This document shows, piece by piece, positions 48,262 to 59,790 of a stretch of DNA of 64,000 bases. The stretch's first letter is position 1. Every line of letters starts with the position of its first letter. Origin of the DNA: Gambelia wislizenii. Its lineage: Eukaryota > Chordata > Lepidosauria > Squamata > Crotaphytidae. The notes beneath the pieces were generated by a model. That model was not told the origin of the DNA. It did no database searches and saw nothing but the letters and a program-made list of their open reading frames with translations. The position numbers were made by a program, and so were the translations under genes. The stretch is from positions 63,721,001 to 63,785,000 of the forward strand of contig JAUMIR010000003.1 in the NCBI GenBank assembly GCA_030847615.1, read 5' to 3'.

Positions 48262-48778
48262 ATTGGTCGGACTTTGGAGGGAGCGGGCTTGCAGGGGAAG
48301 CCTTGTAATTCTTGATGCCCCGCTGCTAGGAGCTGCAGCCAGCTGAGAGCCAGAAGGAAAAAAGTGTGGGGGGGAGTGGGACGGGCAGACAGAACTTAAA
48401 GCATTGCTTTCTATTGGAAGGGGAAAAGTGGGGAGAGGAGTGGGGAGGACAGACAGAACTTAAAGCATTATTTTCTATTGGAAGAGGGAAAAGTGTGGGC
48501 AGGGGATGGGGGGACAGACAGAACTTAAAGCATTGCTTTCTATTAGAAGGGAAAAAAGTGGGGGGAGGAATGGGGAGGACAGACAGAACTTAAAGCACTG
48601 CTTTCTATTTGAAGGAAAAAAGTGGGGGGCAGGGGATGGGGGTTCTCTTTAGAGGTGAGTGTACCTGTGTCTGGCAGGGGTGGGGGTGGTTCTCCCAGAC
48701 TGACCATTCCAAAAATGGCAGATCCAGACTTGCCAGGCTTCCCTTGTAAGTCTGTCCCCTCCAAAGTCTGACCAAACA
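48262..48778. repeat. Inverted-repeat element with internal minisatellite
   Basis: Ends TTGGTCGGACTTTGGAGGGA and the complement TCCCCTCCAAAGTCTGACCAA. The match continues inward for about 40 bp (ttgcaggggaagcc against ggcttcccttgtaa). A 64-65-bp tandem array fills the middle. The target duplication is not clear, so the superfamily is unassigned. Confidence 0.65.
48360..48650. repeat. 64-65-bp minisatellite, about 4.5 copies
   Basis: 'agaacttaaagca' recurs at 48391, 48455, 48520 and 48585 (periods 64, 65 and 65). Each unit has 'ctttctattngaagg' followed by a G-rich 'aaaagtggggnnagg' block. The longest open frame here is just the repeat. Confidence 0.9.
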
Positions 48779-49021
48779 AAACACTGCTCTGCTGTGTGCC
48801 CCTATTCCGGGATGGAGGTACTCAGGACAAGAATTTTTTTTAAAAATGAGACTATGCTACTGTGACAAATCATGTAAACAACAAGGGACGAACTCAGGAT
48901 GAGGAAATCCCATTTCTCCCTGTGATAAAAACTGTCGTGTAACTGAGCCCTAAGATTCCACTCCCAGTTCAGTTTGCTTCCATGCATGGAATGCATAAAG
49001 GGAGGTGCCATCTTAGCCTTT

Positions 49022-49349
49022 GGAGATTTTCAGATGCGATTTTCGGCAGTATATATTCCAAAACAGCTCCGTTGCTGACGTGCAGCAGGGGAGCAGTTTT
49101 GGACGACGCTGTTCCTCTGACGAATCCCTCCGTGTCACTTCTGTGACAGATGGAGGAAGCCGCGTCATATTTCACTCATGGGCAACAATCGTGAATGAAA
49201 TATGACGCGGCTTCCTCCATTCTGTCACGGAAGTGACACGGAGGGGTTTGGCAGAGGAACAGCATCGTCCAAAACTGCTCCCCTGCCGTGCAGCAGCAAC
49301 AGAGCTGTTTTGGAATATATACCCCCGAAAATCGCGTCTGAAAATCTCC
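49022..49349. repeat. Foldback MITE (GGAGATTTTCAGA ends)
   Basis: Ends GGAGATTTTCAGATGCGATT and AATCGCGTCTGAAAATCTCC, with TTT on both sides (49019-49021 and 49350-49352). The arms pair nearly to the centre: 'gaagccgcgtcatatttcac' faces 'gaaatatgacgcggcttcc' around about 49185. 328 bp and non-coding. Confidence 0.85.
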
Positions 49350-49449
49350 TTTGTGTCAGACAGCATAACATCTTAAGCCAGCATGGCTCCTGATGACCTA
49401 CCTGTCTGGTTTTACTCCTAGGGGGATATTACAACAATTAAGGTATTCA

Positions 49450-49680
49450 TGAGAGCCAGCATGGGGATAGCGTGTTGATAGTCAGACTAGGGTTTTAGGA
49501 GATCAGGGACTGAATCCCTGATTAGCCATGGAAACCCACTAGGGGACCTTGTGCAAGTCAAACTCTCTCAGCCTCCAAGAAAGACAATTGAAAACCTCCT
49601 CTGAATAAATTTTGCCAAGCAAACCCTATGATAGGTTTGCTGTAAGTCAGAGTCACCTTGAAGTCACATAACAACAACAT
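49450..49680 (+). repeat. Sauria-type tRNA-derived SINE
   Basis: Full order: 'gagccagcatggggatagcg', 'gactgaatccctg' (B-box region), 'ccatggaaacccactagggg', 'caagtcaaactctctcagcc', 'aaaccctatgataggtttgc', then 'gtcacataacaacaacat', a BovB-like tail. Confidence 0.85.
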
Positions 49681-49732
49681 TATCTAATAACTAGCAGATG
49701 CTTGCAGTCAATCCCAGTGAATGACTCTGTGT

Positions 49733-49760
49733 GTGTGCATGTGTGTGTGTGTGTGTGTTG
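49733..49760. repeat. (GT)n microsatellite
   Basis: A 28-bp GT run with one CA interruption. Confidence 0.9.
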
Positions 49761-50692
49761 AATGAAGTTAACTTCCTCAAACATGAACAGGTCAGATAGT
49801 TACTTAAGAAAGACTGTCTCTTTCTTTTCCCATCTGCTGTTATGACTGCCATTGCCCCCATCTCTCACCCTAGATGTGCTGTGTCTTATAGGAGCCACAT
49901 TTGCATCTTTCCAAGGTGGTACTTAGCCTGCCAGTTCTGAGGTATCTCTTTGGATTTCCCTTTCCATCAGTGGAGAGTTCATGGTGTTTTCTGTTGTAAG
50001 CTTGCTGTTTGTAAGTTTTCTTTGTGGATGTGGCAGTTGCTCCTAGTTGTTACGAAATGCTGGATCAGAGAGCACTGCAAATCCTCTGTGTGTGTTTGTA
50101 TTTGTGTGTTTAGTGGTGTTGACTTTGCTGAAAGCAGAAATCAAAAACATCATGGGGGTGGGGGCTACCATTGGGCTCAATCCTTCACTTGGAAGCCTCT
50201 AGAGTTTTTTTTTGAAGGTGTTGTCCTCTTCACAGCACCATGTGTAGTGGGAGGCTCTAGAGACTCTTCTGGTTGTCTGGTTGTACATTGTGTTTAAAAG
50301 ATATGTGTATGTACTGTACTGGATGATGATGTATGTGTGCTAGACGGGATGATGCCAATTATTGAACAGTGGTATCCTGGGTGGTTAGAAACAGAGTTGC
50401 CCACCTCGCTAGAGTAAGGGATTTGGACCATAAAGGGCTGGCCAAATTCATTTTGCTGCTTAAGGCAAAGTAACAAGATGATGCTCTTTGCTTTATTCCA
50501 TGCACAAAAAGCCAACTGGACTGGCAGGGGAATCTTTCTTATGCAGAAACAGCAACACAGCATCCTTCACTGTACCTGAAGGCAGCAGGGTAGCTCCAGA
50601 GCACAGAGCAGGTCACATAACACATGACTCTTTCCTCCCATACCTTGCTGCCACCTCCCAGCATCTGCCACCTGAGGTAACCTCCTCACTGT
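49761..50692. other. Non-coding, unassigned
   Basis: No exon or bounded repeat recognised. Confidence 0.4.
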
Positions 50693-51229
50693 GGGCTTGA
50701 CTACACAGGCAGAAAAGCCTGCACCTACCTCGTAGCCATGGTGGATGTTTTTGATCCACAGCAGCCCACACCTACTGGGCTTCTCTGTTTGTAGATTGTA
50801 AGTTGTGTCAGAGTAAAAGGGTGGGCCTACACTGATCATGTGCCCTGTATGTCATACTATTTCTGGCTGTATGGCCAGGGCTGCTCCAAATATATGTAGT
50901 CGCAGAGTACTGTATTACTGCATAGCAGAGATGCCCTTACCCAGATATGTACAAAATTGAATTTTTTAAAAGAAGTTTTTTAAAAGTGCCAGAACAGACT
51001 CCCTTCCACTGGAAGCCCTGTCCCAGCTTTGTTCCAAAGCCAATCCTCGGCTGCCACATAGCCAAAAATCTGGATTTCCCCCTCATATCCAGAGCAAACT
51101 GCGAATCTTACAGATCCAGGGTTTCCTGGAGAAACCCTGGTAAAAAAATGTGCATAGTCAAAAATACCGTGTATCAATTATGCTGCAAAATAGGGTGAGT
51201 ACAGTTTATATTGTCCATGTAGACAAGCC
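50693..51229. repeat. Inverted-repeat MITE (GGGCTTGNCTACA ends)
   Basis: Left end 'gggcttgactacacagg' and right end complement 'gggcttgtctacatggac'. A second small hairpin 'ccagggtttcctgg...aaaccctgg' lies at 51115-51145. Open frames across it are not credible genes. The target duplication is uncertain. Confidence 0.6.
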
Positions 51230-52424
51230 CTCTGTCTTACAGCATGACCAGCCCTGAGACCATGTAATACTAGTTTCTGAAATAAGGACCTGCCTGCAGG
51301 ACCAGGACCTCAGATAAATTCTCTGCTCTTGCAATAGCAGGCAGCCTTCAGACATTTGTGATCCATCTGGAGATTGTGTTACCATTTTTCTTCTGTTACC
51401 CTAGCAGGGATCTTGTGCTTTTAACAGCTGCAAGGGCAACAGAAATTCAACAGGTAAATCCCTATTCTGGCAGCACTATGCAGAAAATAGTTGATCCTTT
51501 TGAATATTTGGCTTTTTAGATGTGGGGGCTAGAGAGGGACAATCTTAGCTAGTACATTGCAGAAAGGAAACATTGACTAGGAGCAACTTAACAGAGCTGA
51601 AACATAAGTAATGGCTACTAACCTCGTCCTATGGACTACAGCTCCCATCGCTCCTCAGATGTCATGACTGATGGTTATGATGGCTTGGGATGATGGGAAC
51701 CCTGTTTCCAACATATTTGGAGTGCACCAGGTTGGAAAAGACTGGGATACATGAACATAACCATCACCACCACTACCATATAACAATGCAAGAAGAGCAC
51801 AATGCAAGCCCACAAGTCTCGGCGTCTGCCCACTGCATGGGCAGAAAACAATAATTTGCTGGCTTATAATGAAAGACCCCTTTACACTGTAATTACTGTG
51901 CCAGTGACTACGTTTATTGCAGGTTGGACAGATATTTAGACAGCCACCAGATATTATGCTGAATCGAGAAGGGTCAAGAATTATTATTATTGTCTAGGCT
52001 GAAAACTGAGACTTGCCATGAGTTGTCATTTTGCTAGCAGGTTATTAAGACAGTTTCAAGATAGCATGGCCCATGTGGTCTTTGTGCCTGTGGGGGCTGA
52101 ATGGGAGTGGCTTAGCCAGTTTCTCAAAATCTCATTAAAGTACATAGTGTACCTACATTCAAGTTAAGTGGTGGTTCTACATGGAGTGTCCGACACATTG
52201 GCCCACAGTCTCACAAAAAATTAAGTGGGAGGCAGGTATAAGGAGATTTAGCAAACACACAGCATTCAGGCACAGTCGTGTATTACAACAAAGCTCGTGG
52301 TATGTACAGATTTATGTTTCCTTTTTTCAACAAATATAAATAGAAGAGAGGATAGAATGTGATGTATTTTCCAGATAAAAGTATCATGGGTGCATATGAA
52401 AGTAGTGAAATTTGTTATTTGCTG
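51230..52424. other. Non-coding with a hAT-like scrap at 51635-51755
   Basis: 'tggactacagctcccatcgc' to 'tgcaccaggttggaaaagac' belongs to the same short hAT-like family as 44112-44242. Nothing else. Confidence 0.4.
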
Positions 52425-52640
52425 TTAAGTTGGTTTTGACTTATGCTGGCCCTATTAATGAGACTTTCAAGAGCACTGGTTATCAACAGCCCTTCTTAGG
52501 TCTTACAAGCTCAGGACCATAGTTTCCTTGATTGAATCAATACTCCACCTGTAGTGCAGTGTTCCTCTTTTCCTACTGCCTTCTCCAGTTATGAAAATAA
52601 ACCCAAATCCTGACTTTCCACATGTGTAGAAGATCCCATA
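52425..52640 (-). mobile_element. BovB/RTE LINE 3' fragment
   Basis: The minus strand encodes GEGSRKRGTLHYRWSID and SIKETMVLSL, the same C-terminal block as at 33640-33720, running into 'ccagcataagtcaaaaccaa', a BovB-type 3' end. Confidence 0.7.
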
Positions 52641-53816
52641 TGTTTGAGTGGGGAAAATATAGTCTTTTAGATGACATGGGATTGCAACACACATTATCTC
52701 TAAGCAGCATCGCCAATGGCTCAACAACGTCTGAATGGCTACACATTCTACAGCCCTGTGCTAAAGAGACCGGCTTGAATATCAGTGCAGATAAATAGCT
52801 CTTGACATTTATCTGAGCTCATAATTAAATGATGGGGAGCATTTCCCTCAAGACATCTCTACTGGTGCTTCAATATTAAGACCCCCACCCCCAAATCTAA
52901 GTATCTTTGTCAAATATATGGCACTGCTCATCCTCTAAGTCTTCTCATTGCTGTAGCATGTATGATTGACTAAACAGTGTAATTCTATACATGTCTACTG
53001 AGAAGTAAGTCATTTGAGTTAAATGACATGAACTCCCAGGTAAGTGTATATACTGTATGACTGTATATAGCCTGACAGATACAAACTTGCATCAACTATG
53101 TTTTGCATGAAACACACCATCATTGCTCTCGAGCCCTATAGCAGGTGACTTCAATATTTTGTCATCTACTTTTTCTACACCAGAATGCCTATCATCTACT
53201 AACATGTGTTAAATCCCCAAAACAAAAGTTTATGTTCAAGCTCTCTTAACTATTAAGGAAGACCAAATCAGAAATTTGCATTTTGCAGTAAATGCATGGG
53301 GTGTATATATGTATACTTGTTTGTGTATGTGAATCCCAATAATGAAATGGCACTGGATGGTTCAGCAGAAATTGCAGCCTGCCTCTTTTTCCCTGTCCTG
53401 GTCTAATCTCCACTCTTCATGCCTATGGTACCCAAAGAGTATCAAGGGTCCTCAGTCCCTCTGATGAAAGAAGATTCTGCCAAACAGAGAATTCACTGTG
53501 CAAGTTAATACATACCATTTGGGTGAAATAGGTATATCCATCACCAACCACCACAATAGGTCAATGTATAACTATATACCTTTCATTACTCCTATTCTTT
53601 CTCCTTTCTTTGTGAGAAATAGCTCTGAAATGTCTCCTGGCCCAATTTTCCCTCCTTCCACAAGCATTTCTGACTTTCTTTTGGCTCTGAATTTCTATAT
53701 GGCACTGGCAAGGTGACACAGTTGCAGTTTGTGTTACAGACAAACAGGACAAAGGCAGCACTTGTTACCCCAGCAAGAGTGATTTCACAGGAATAAAATA
53801 AAGTTGAGGCACTTAC
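52641..53816. other. Non-coding, unassigned
   Basis: No exon or repeat boundary recognised. Confidence 0.4.
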
Positions 53817-53902
53817 TTCATCCAGTGTCTTTTGAGTTTGGACATTGTTTGACTTACGGAGCACAGGAAAAGCACCTACTCTGCTGAAATCAACCGAGGT
53901 TG
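53817..53902 (-). CDS. Possible exon of an unidentified gene
   Basis: On the minus strand the acceptor is 'ctaatctcacag' and the donor 'gatgaa|gtaagt', both good. The 86 bp give TSVDFSRVGAFPVLRKSN and NVQTQKTLDE after a 2-nt split codon. The phase fits the exon at 54794-54948 if that exon uses its 'cgag|gtaaac' donor. I do not recognise the protein. Confidence 0.3.
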
Positions 53903-54785
53903 CTGTGAGATTAGAATAAGTATAAAGCAAATATGTTTTGCCTTTCTTCCCAAGGAGGTGTAACAGAATAATCCCGCCTACCTAGCTTGCCAGCGAACTA
54001 GGTAGGTAGAATCATCTGTTTTTCTGATTGTGAGCTGGATTTGCCTTATGTTGGCTCTAATCATGAGCTGCTTGGAATCAAGCAGTAATGATGCATTACT
54101 AATAGGAAAGAATGCCTTTGTTGGCCTCCTGGAGCCCTGAAAGCATTATCGGTAGGGAGCAGCAAATAATGCATGATGAAAGGGATGCCCAGGCATCATT
54201 GCAGCTCTTCAAACCAACTTAGTATGTGACAACACTGAGTCGTTCTTGATGCTTCTTTTTGTAAAATCAAATGTCTACTGGTACCTAATGAGAATAGTTG
54301 CATCATACCAAGCAACTCACACCCCAGTGAAATAAGGGGAAGTAGAGAAACTCTTTAGATGCGAATTTCACATGCAGGGACCCTTATTTTCCTACTTGCA
54401 AGACACACGCTCCAAAGCAGCAGAAGAGAACACGGCCTTCCAGATTATTTTTCAGGCCAAATTCCCATCACACCTGTCTATTGCTCAAGCTGTGAGGAGT
54501 TGATGGGAATTGGAGTTCAACAATATCTGGAAGACCAAAGATTCCCTGCTCCTGCCCAAAACTATATGGAAGTACATGCTAATAGGAGGGTCCAACATGT
54601 GTTTCCATCCAAGTATGCTAATATCAAAACTATGTTGACATCATTGTCCCATGTCATGTTCCAGTTCTTTTTGTTCCATCCATTTCTTCCATGATGGTTT
54701 AGTGAGCAGGCAGAGTAAGAGCAAGAGCTGGGGAACAGAGCTGTGCATGTCATGTGGTACATCGTACCCTCATGCCAGGACTCAC

Positions 54786-54948
54786 CTGTTTACCTCGGGT
54801 GCAGACGGGTGTTACCAATAAGAGTAAATTCTCAGTTCTTGTTGTTTTCTCTATGTGGCGTGGAATGTGGAGTGCCATCTTGCCCTTTGCATCAGGCAGC
54901 CATATGTCTTGGATTGGCTCTTCTCTCATTGTGGCTTTGGCTGCTACG
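54786..54948 (-). CDS. Possible exon of an unidentified gene
   Basis: Minus-strand acceptor 'ttttccccactgcag' and donor 'aacag|gtgagt', or the alternative 'cgag|gtaaac' 8 bp earlier. It reads VAAKATMREEPIQDIWLPD and AKGKMALHIPRHIEKTTR, then TENLLLLVTPVCTRG. The residue mix and the strong splice sites suggest a real exon. I know no family to attach it to. It may be the 5' neighbour of GAL3ST2 or one of its missing 5' exons, though no homology supports the latter. Confidence 0.35.
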
Positions 54949-55510
54949 CTGCAGTGGGGAAAACAAATGTGTGAGTGAAATGCACACCTGATTTTCTCAC
55001 TTCTATTGTAACATCTGAGACAGGAACTTATGTAAATATACCTTATCCACAAGTGATGTAAGAATTCCACATGTAAGAATAATAGACGCTCTTGTGTGAT
55101 TATGAGAGAAGGGCATGAATTCACTTTTCAGATATTATGCTAGAGCAAAATAGGGATGTGGAAGCTAGAGCTATTGAGATGTTAGACTTAAGCCTTCATC
55201 ATCCCTAGCCAGCATGAGCAACTGGCAGGAAGGATGAGAGTGGTAAACCAACATCTGGAAGACCATAGGCTTCTCACATCCATGTGAGAAGCACAGAAAA
55301 TGGGTTCCCACTGTTTCCATGCATATATACCTTTTCAGTATCTGAACTTCTCCAGCTGAACTCTTTTGGTAGTTGTACCACTCTTTTGTATACATACATA
55401 CACAACTTATTACAGCAGCGGAGGTATGATGAATCATAAAGTACAGCAGGGGTGGGGGGCCGTGTGCTCTGGAGCCAAGTTCAGCATTCCTCCTGTCCCA
55501 GTCTGACCCA
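54949..55510. other. Non-coding, unassigned
   Basis: A hAT-like end scrap near 55447 (caggggtggggggccg). Otherwise nothing recognised. Confidence 0.35.
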
Positions 55511-55725
55511 TCAGCAGGGTTGCCAGGTCATGACTAAGCCATGCTCCATCCAGGATTTCAGAGCCAAAACCGTAGACCTAGGGACAACCACTTGTAATGT
55601 CACAGAGGAGGACTTTGGTGATGTTACATGGGTGATGTCAAACAGGCGGATCCAGCCAATGTCATTAAGCATGATACATGGAGCATCATCCACAGTTGTA
55701 CAGATTCTGCCATTAAAAAACAAAG
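55511..55725 (-). other. Possible coding remnant, unknown
   Basis: A 70-codon minus-strand frame after 'tttttaatggcag' reads ICTTVDDAPCIMLNDIGW and IRLFDITHVTSPKSSS, ending in TGA. It has a protein-like texture but no donor site, so it could be a terminal exon, a retrocopy scrap or chance. Confidence 0.22.
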
Positions 55726-55735
55726 TTTAATAGAG

Positions 55736-56620
55736 GAAGAAAATACACACACACATACTTTCCAGGGTTGCACTCTCATTCTGAGATTCATCCCCTTTGA
55801 CCAAAGGATTAGGGAAGACCGGCCCAAGCCCTGAGATTTGACAGTGTCATCCAGAGTTCCTCAGATGGCCATACTTCCTTTTGTCCGATATTTTTTGGTG
55901 GTTATATGGGTTTCCCCCCATTCGAAACACTGAAATGCCTTTCCTAAGGCTTAGCTACTAGAAGTAAGAGTTTTAAGTTAAACATGCTGGTATTTGCAGT
56001 CCCATACTTTTACCCCACCAACCATTGCCTTATGGCCCTCTGAGAATTTCGCTATAGTTAAAATTGGCCCTTAAATTGAAAGAGATTCCCAGTCCGAACC
56101 CATAAAGTAGAGGGTTAGAATATCCCTTCGAACATATACTTATACACAGGGAAGCACTCTTGCTTGACATCTCATCCTTCCATTTTCACTGGAAAAGCAA
56201 ACATGAAAAGGTGTTTTTCAGAACTGTGGTTATTTCAAAGGCCACTGCCAAACACAGTAAAAGCAAATAATACCAGTTTACATATGGCCACTTCTCAAAG
56301 TTGTTGGCTTTGGGTGTAAACCAATAAGGGGTGTACTTATTTATCATTATTTTCAGACAAACAAGGCATGCATGAAAACATTGTACAACTTATACCACAA
56401 AGGTGGCTTGAGAAAAACAAATACTCTGGAATTACAGGAAATAAACTGTTGAGAATTTCAAGTTAAGTGAAATGTCCAGAACATCTCGTCTTGCTACAAC
56501 AATATCAAACCACTGATGAAACATGCCTCCCTTAAGGAAGTCTTTAAGAAAGGTGCATTGCTTCATCAGTACTCAAAGCTCATAAAACTTTGCTGAAACC
56601 TTTGCTTTTAAATGTGGACA
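55736..56620. other. Non-coding, unassigned
   Basis: No feature recognised. Confidence 0.4.
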
Positions 56621-56621
56621 A

Positions 56622-56674
56622 GAGGGTTGGACTTGATAGCCCATGACGCCCTTACCAGCTCTATGATTCTATGA
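56622..56674 (+). repeat. CR1 3' tail fragment
   Basis: 'gagggttggacttgatagcc' then 'cagctctatgattctatgac'. Only the last 50 bp of a CR1 copy. Confidence 0.75.
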
Positions 56675-56767
56675 CTACATGTGAATATTGTAAACTCTGA
56701 GTTTATTTCTAGCATTGTCAGACTGAAAACTGGAGACAGCTCCTGTAGCTTTAATAATTGTGTTTTC

Positions 56768-57132
56768 CTGCATGGCAGGGGGTTGGATGGGATGGTCCTC
56801 ATGGAGCCTTACCACACTCCGAAGAAAAGCAGCAAAGCATCAGGAATGTTCCGTCTTTCCTGTTGCCTTACCCCGTGGTGTAGGCATTCTTCCAGTGTTA
56901 TTTTTTTGGGTCCATGGGGGACTGAGGTAAAACCATGTCTTTTTGCAAATGGATTTTTCTGGTTAGCAAAAAGACGCAGTTTTACCTCAGTCCCCCATGG
57001 GACTGGAACAAAAGAATGCTAACGTCATGTGATAAGGCAGCAGGAAAGACAGGACATTGTTCCTGCTGCTTTGCCACTTTTCTCTGGAATGTGATAAGTC
57101 TCATGGTCTCTTCCAGCTCTATGATTCTATAA
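56768..57132 (+). repeat. CR1 3' tail interrupted by a foldback element
   Basis: CR1 text 'ctgcatggcagggggttgga' leads to 'ggatggtcctcatgg' (to 56804) and resumes at 57099 with 'tctcatggtctcttccagct' and 'ctatgattctat'. The intervening 294 bp is a separate palindromic element. Confidence 0.8.
56805..57098. repeat. Foldback element inserted in CR1
   Basis: The arms pair over more than 100 bp (tccatgggggactgaggtaa against ttacctcagtcccccatggg; gtctttcctgttgcc against ggcagcaggaaagac) around a loop near 56950-56960. The flanking octamers CCTCATGG and TCTCATGG suggest an 8-bp target duplication, as hAT elements make. The termini do not show a standard hAT motif. Confidence 0.72.
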
Positions 57133-57415
57133 TTTCAGCAGGTGTTGCTTGTTACCTGGTTATGGGAGAAGCAAAACCTTATGAAATTTTCTCTTCTGCA
57201 CAATCATTAAAGATTCAGAACTCTCTCTGCTATTAATATAATTATCTACTCATCTTGTCTTTATACTCCAAGGACCATTATTAAAACTGACTGTGTCACC
57301 TCATCACCATATTTGCAACTTTTGTATTTCTATTACTATTCACACCATGCTCATTTGTAGGTATAAATGTCTATCCATAGGCACTTCACTCCATGCATCT
57401 GATGAAGGAGACTTA

Positions 57416-58024
57416 GGGATTTATCAGCCAAGCCTCCAAAAACGGTGTAATCCCGCAAATGTGGATAGTGGAAACATCATGTCATTATAACACATACCTT
57501 TGCACGTCGCTGTAATCATGTGAAAGAACCACCACAGAATCATTGCACAATGACCACTAGCACTTTAAGAATGGAGTTTAGTTCTGCGATTTGGCATGGG
57601 TGAGATCTTGGCAGTTCTCGCAAGAAGATGTGAGCATGCTTAAAAGTATAAAAACAGCTAAATTAAGAAACAAAATGAACACACAAGTACTGAAACAAAC
57701 CTAAAACCTTGCCAGCAAAATGTGGCAGTGCATAAAAAGAGCATCCTGTGGTTCGTTTTTGCGTTCTCACCTGGAATTTTCCATGCTGACAACCACCCAT
57801 TCATGCTGTAATCTCGTGATTACAACTGGACGTGGTTTCACATGCTTTCAATTCCGCAAAAACAGTGCTATTGAAGATCTATTGAGGGTTAAGCTGGCAA
57901 TTAAAACTGATGGGTTTTTCACAGCTGGGGAACGGGATAATCACGGCATCATGTGGTAGTGGGGCCCATTCACACTACCCTGATGATGGTATCCTGCTAT
58001 TTTTGCCCACGTCTGATAAAGTCC
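57416..58024. repeat. Harbinger-like MITE, copy A
   Basis: Left end GGGATTTATCAG after TTA (57413-57415); right end GTCTGATAAAGTCC before TTA (58025-58027). 609 bp and non-coding. The left end has drifted from the family GGACTTTATCAGAC. Confidence 0.72.
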
Positions 58025-58068
58025 TTAGTCTATGATAGCTTATGCTACCAACTTGTTTCTTTCACTTA

Positions 58069-58653
58069 GGACTTTATCAGACGACCCAGGTTAAGACATT
58101 CTTTTGCCGGCATAGAAAAATCCATTTCTATGCCAGCAAAAGAACACTCCCCCCTGCACTCACCTTCTTCTCCTGGCAAAGTCTTGCAGCAATAAAGAGG
58201 AAGTGAATGGAGCCCTTTCACTTCCTCACCCAAAATCCCACGAGACTTCATTGCACAGGAAATTTTAAAATAAAAGTAAAATACACACAAAGCAAAACAC
58301 ACACATAAAAAGTAACACCAAGCACCTGTGCACACTTTAAAAGTCCCAGGTAACCTGGGGTGGGTTCATAAAAACAGTGAAACTTACGATGTCCCACTCT
58401 CTTCCAGAAGTGTTTGCAGCAGACCGGCAACTCTTGCTACAGTGATGAGAGTTAAATGGCCCAAGGCTTTGTACACCAGCAATGCCAGCACAGAAGCAGC
58501 AGGGGGATCTATTGATGGCTTAGGTTGTCAATTAAAAACAATGGGATTTTGACAGGTCATAACTGCGAAAGGGCGATGTCGTCTGATATGCGCTTCCTCT
58601 TGCGGTTATGTGGCATTGTTATGATGCTGTATTTTGTGTGTCTGATAAAGTCC
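58069..58653. repeat. Harbinger-like MITE, copy B
   Basis: Exact 14-bp ends GGACTTTATCAGAC and GTCTGATAAAGTCC, with TTA at 58066-58068 and 58654-58656. 585 bp and non-coding. It lies 44 bp from copy A. Sub-terminal blocks pair loosely (ttttgccggcatagaaaaat and related). Confidence 0.88.
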
Positions 58654-58727
58654 TTAGTCTCAAAGACACTACAAAATCTCTTTGCATTAAAGGTACAGGA
58701 ACAGCCTCAAGTTTTCACTCAATAAGC

Positions 58728-58925
58728 CGGTTATTGTTGTGTGCCTTCAAGTTATTTCTAACGTATGGTGACTCTAAGGTGACCCTTTCACAGGGTTTTC
58801 TGAGGACTGAGAGTGTGTGACTTGTCCAAGGTCACCCACTGGGTTTTCATGGCTGAGTGTGGATTCGAACACTGGTGCCCAGTGTTGTAGTCCAACACTC
58901 AAACTGCTACACCTTGCTGCTTCCC
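58728..58925 (-). repeat. Sauria-type SINE
   Basis: On the minus strand: 'ggtgtagcagtttgagtgtt', 'gttcgaatccacac' (B box), 'ccatgaaaacccagtgggtg', 'ggacaagtcacacactctc', 'aaccctgtgaaagggtcacc' and 'aacttgaaggcacacaacaa'. Slightly shortened in the middle. Confidence 0.82.
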
Positions 58926-59589
58926 TGGCAACCCTAGAAATTGCTAAAATTAATCTAAAATTATAAGAAGACTTCACTATGCACCATTCATCCTAGAGCT
59001 ACTCATCCCCCACTGTCACAAACATAACACATTCCTCCCCCTTTATCCCTTTCTGCCCCAGGTTACTTCACATGCCTGGCAGAGTAAGACTTTCTCACTG
59101 TGCATGCTGGTTTGCCATGTGTTTATCCTTGAACGGCCACCTGGAGATTCCTGCCATTCTTTAATCATGGCGCTGTCAGCAGGTGTCATTAGTTTGTTCA
59201 CTGTTATTTTGCTGGAGTCATGGGTTTTGCTGCCAGTAACGAACTTCAGCATAATAACTCTGCTGATGTTTAATTTGAAGTTACAGTGAAAAAGATGTTT
59301 GGCACACAGAGTTGGAAACAGTTCCAAATCTTTTTGACTTGTCAAGCAGCCTCCTGCAGGTTTTTATTAAATACAGTGAGCTTTGAAGAATCACAGGCTA
59401 TGAGGCCCATGATGCTCTGAGGACCATGCCACTGAGAAAAAGAGAGTCCCTGACATATCCCGTGGGAAAAGCACTAGATCCTGAAGCTGGTTGTGGAAAA
59501 AACATACTGTTCCTTTAACTCTCAAGCAATCCATATTAGTTTGAAGACCTATATTTACATAAGATTACATCTGGCCTCCAAACTTATGA
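58926..59589. other. Non-coding, unassigned
   Basis: No exon or bounded repeat. Minus-strand open frames here lack splice signals. Confidence 0.4.
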
Positions 59590-59790
59590 TAAAACTCTGA
59601 GGGCCCTTTGAAACTACAAAATAATAGCTGTATGATTCCATGTTAACTGCCATGACAGCATTCTATGGAATCCTGGGGTTAGTAGTTTGGTAAGGCACCA
59701 AGAGATTTTCAGCTGAGAATTCTAAGTACCCTTTCCTAAACTGCAAATCCCAGGATTCCATAAGATGGAACCCAAGACAGTTTAAGTGGA
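59590..59790. repeat. Palindromic MITE, GGGCCCTTT family
   Basis: Starts 'gggccctttgaaactac'. The arms 'attctatggaatcctgggg' and 'ctgcaaatcccaggattcca' face each other, with 'gttaactgccatgacag' further out. Same family as 34047-34262 and 40693-40880. Confidence 0.62.

Noticed and set aside
48366..48593. 75-codon Gly-rich ORF
   Set aside because: A translation of the 64-65-bp minisatellite.
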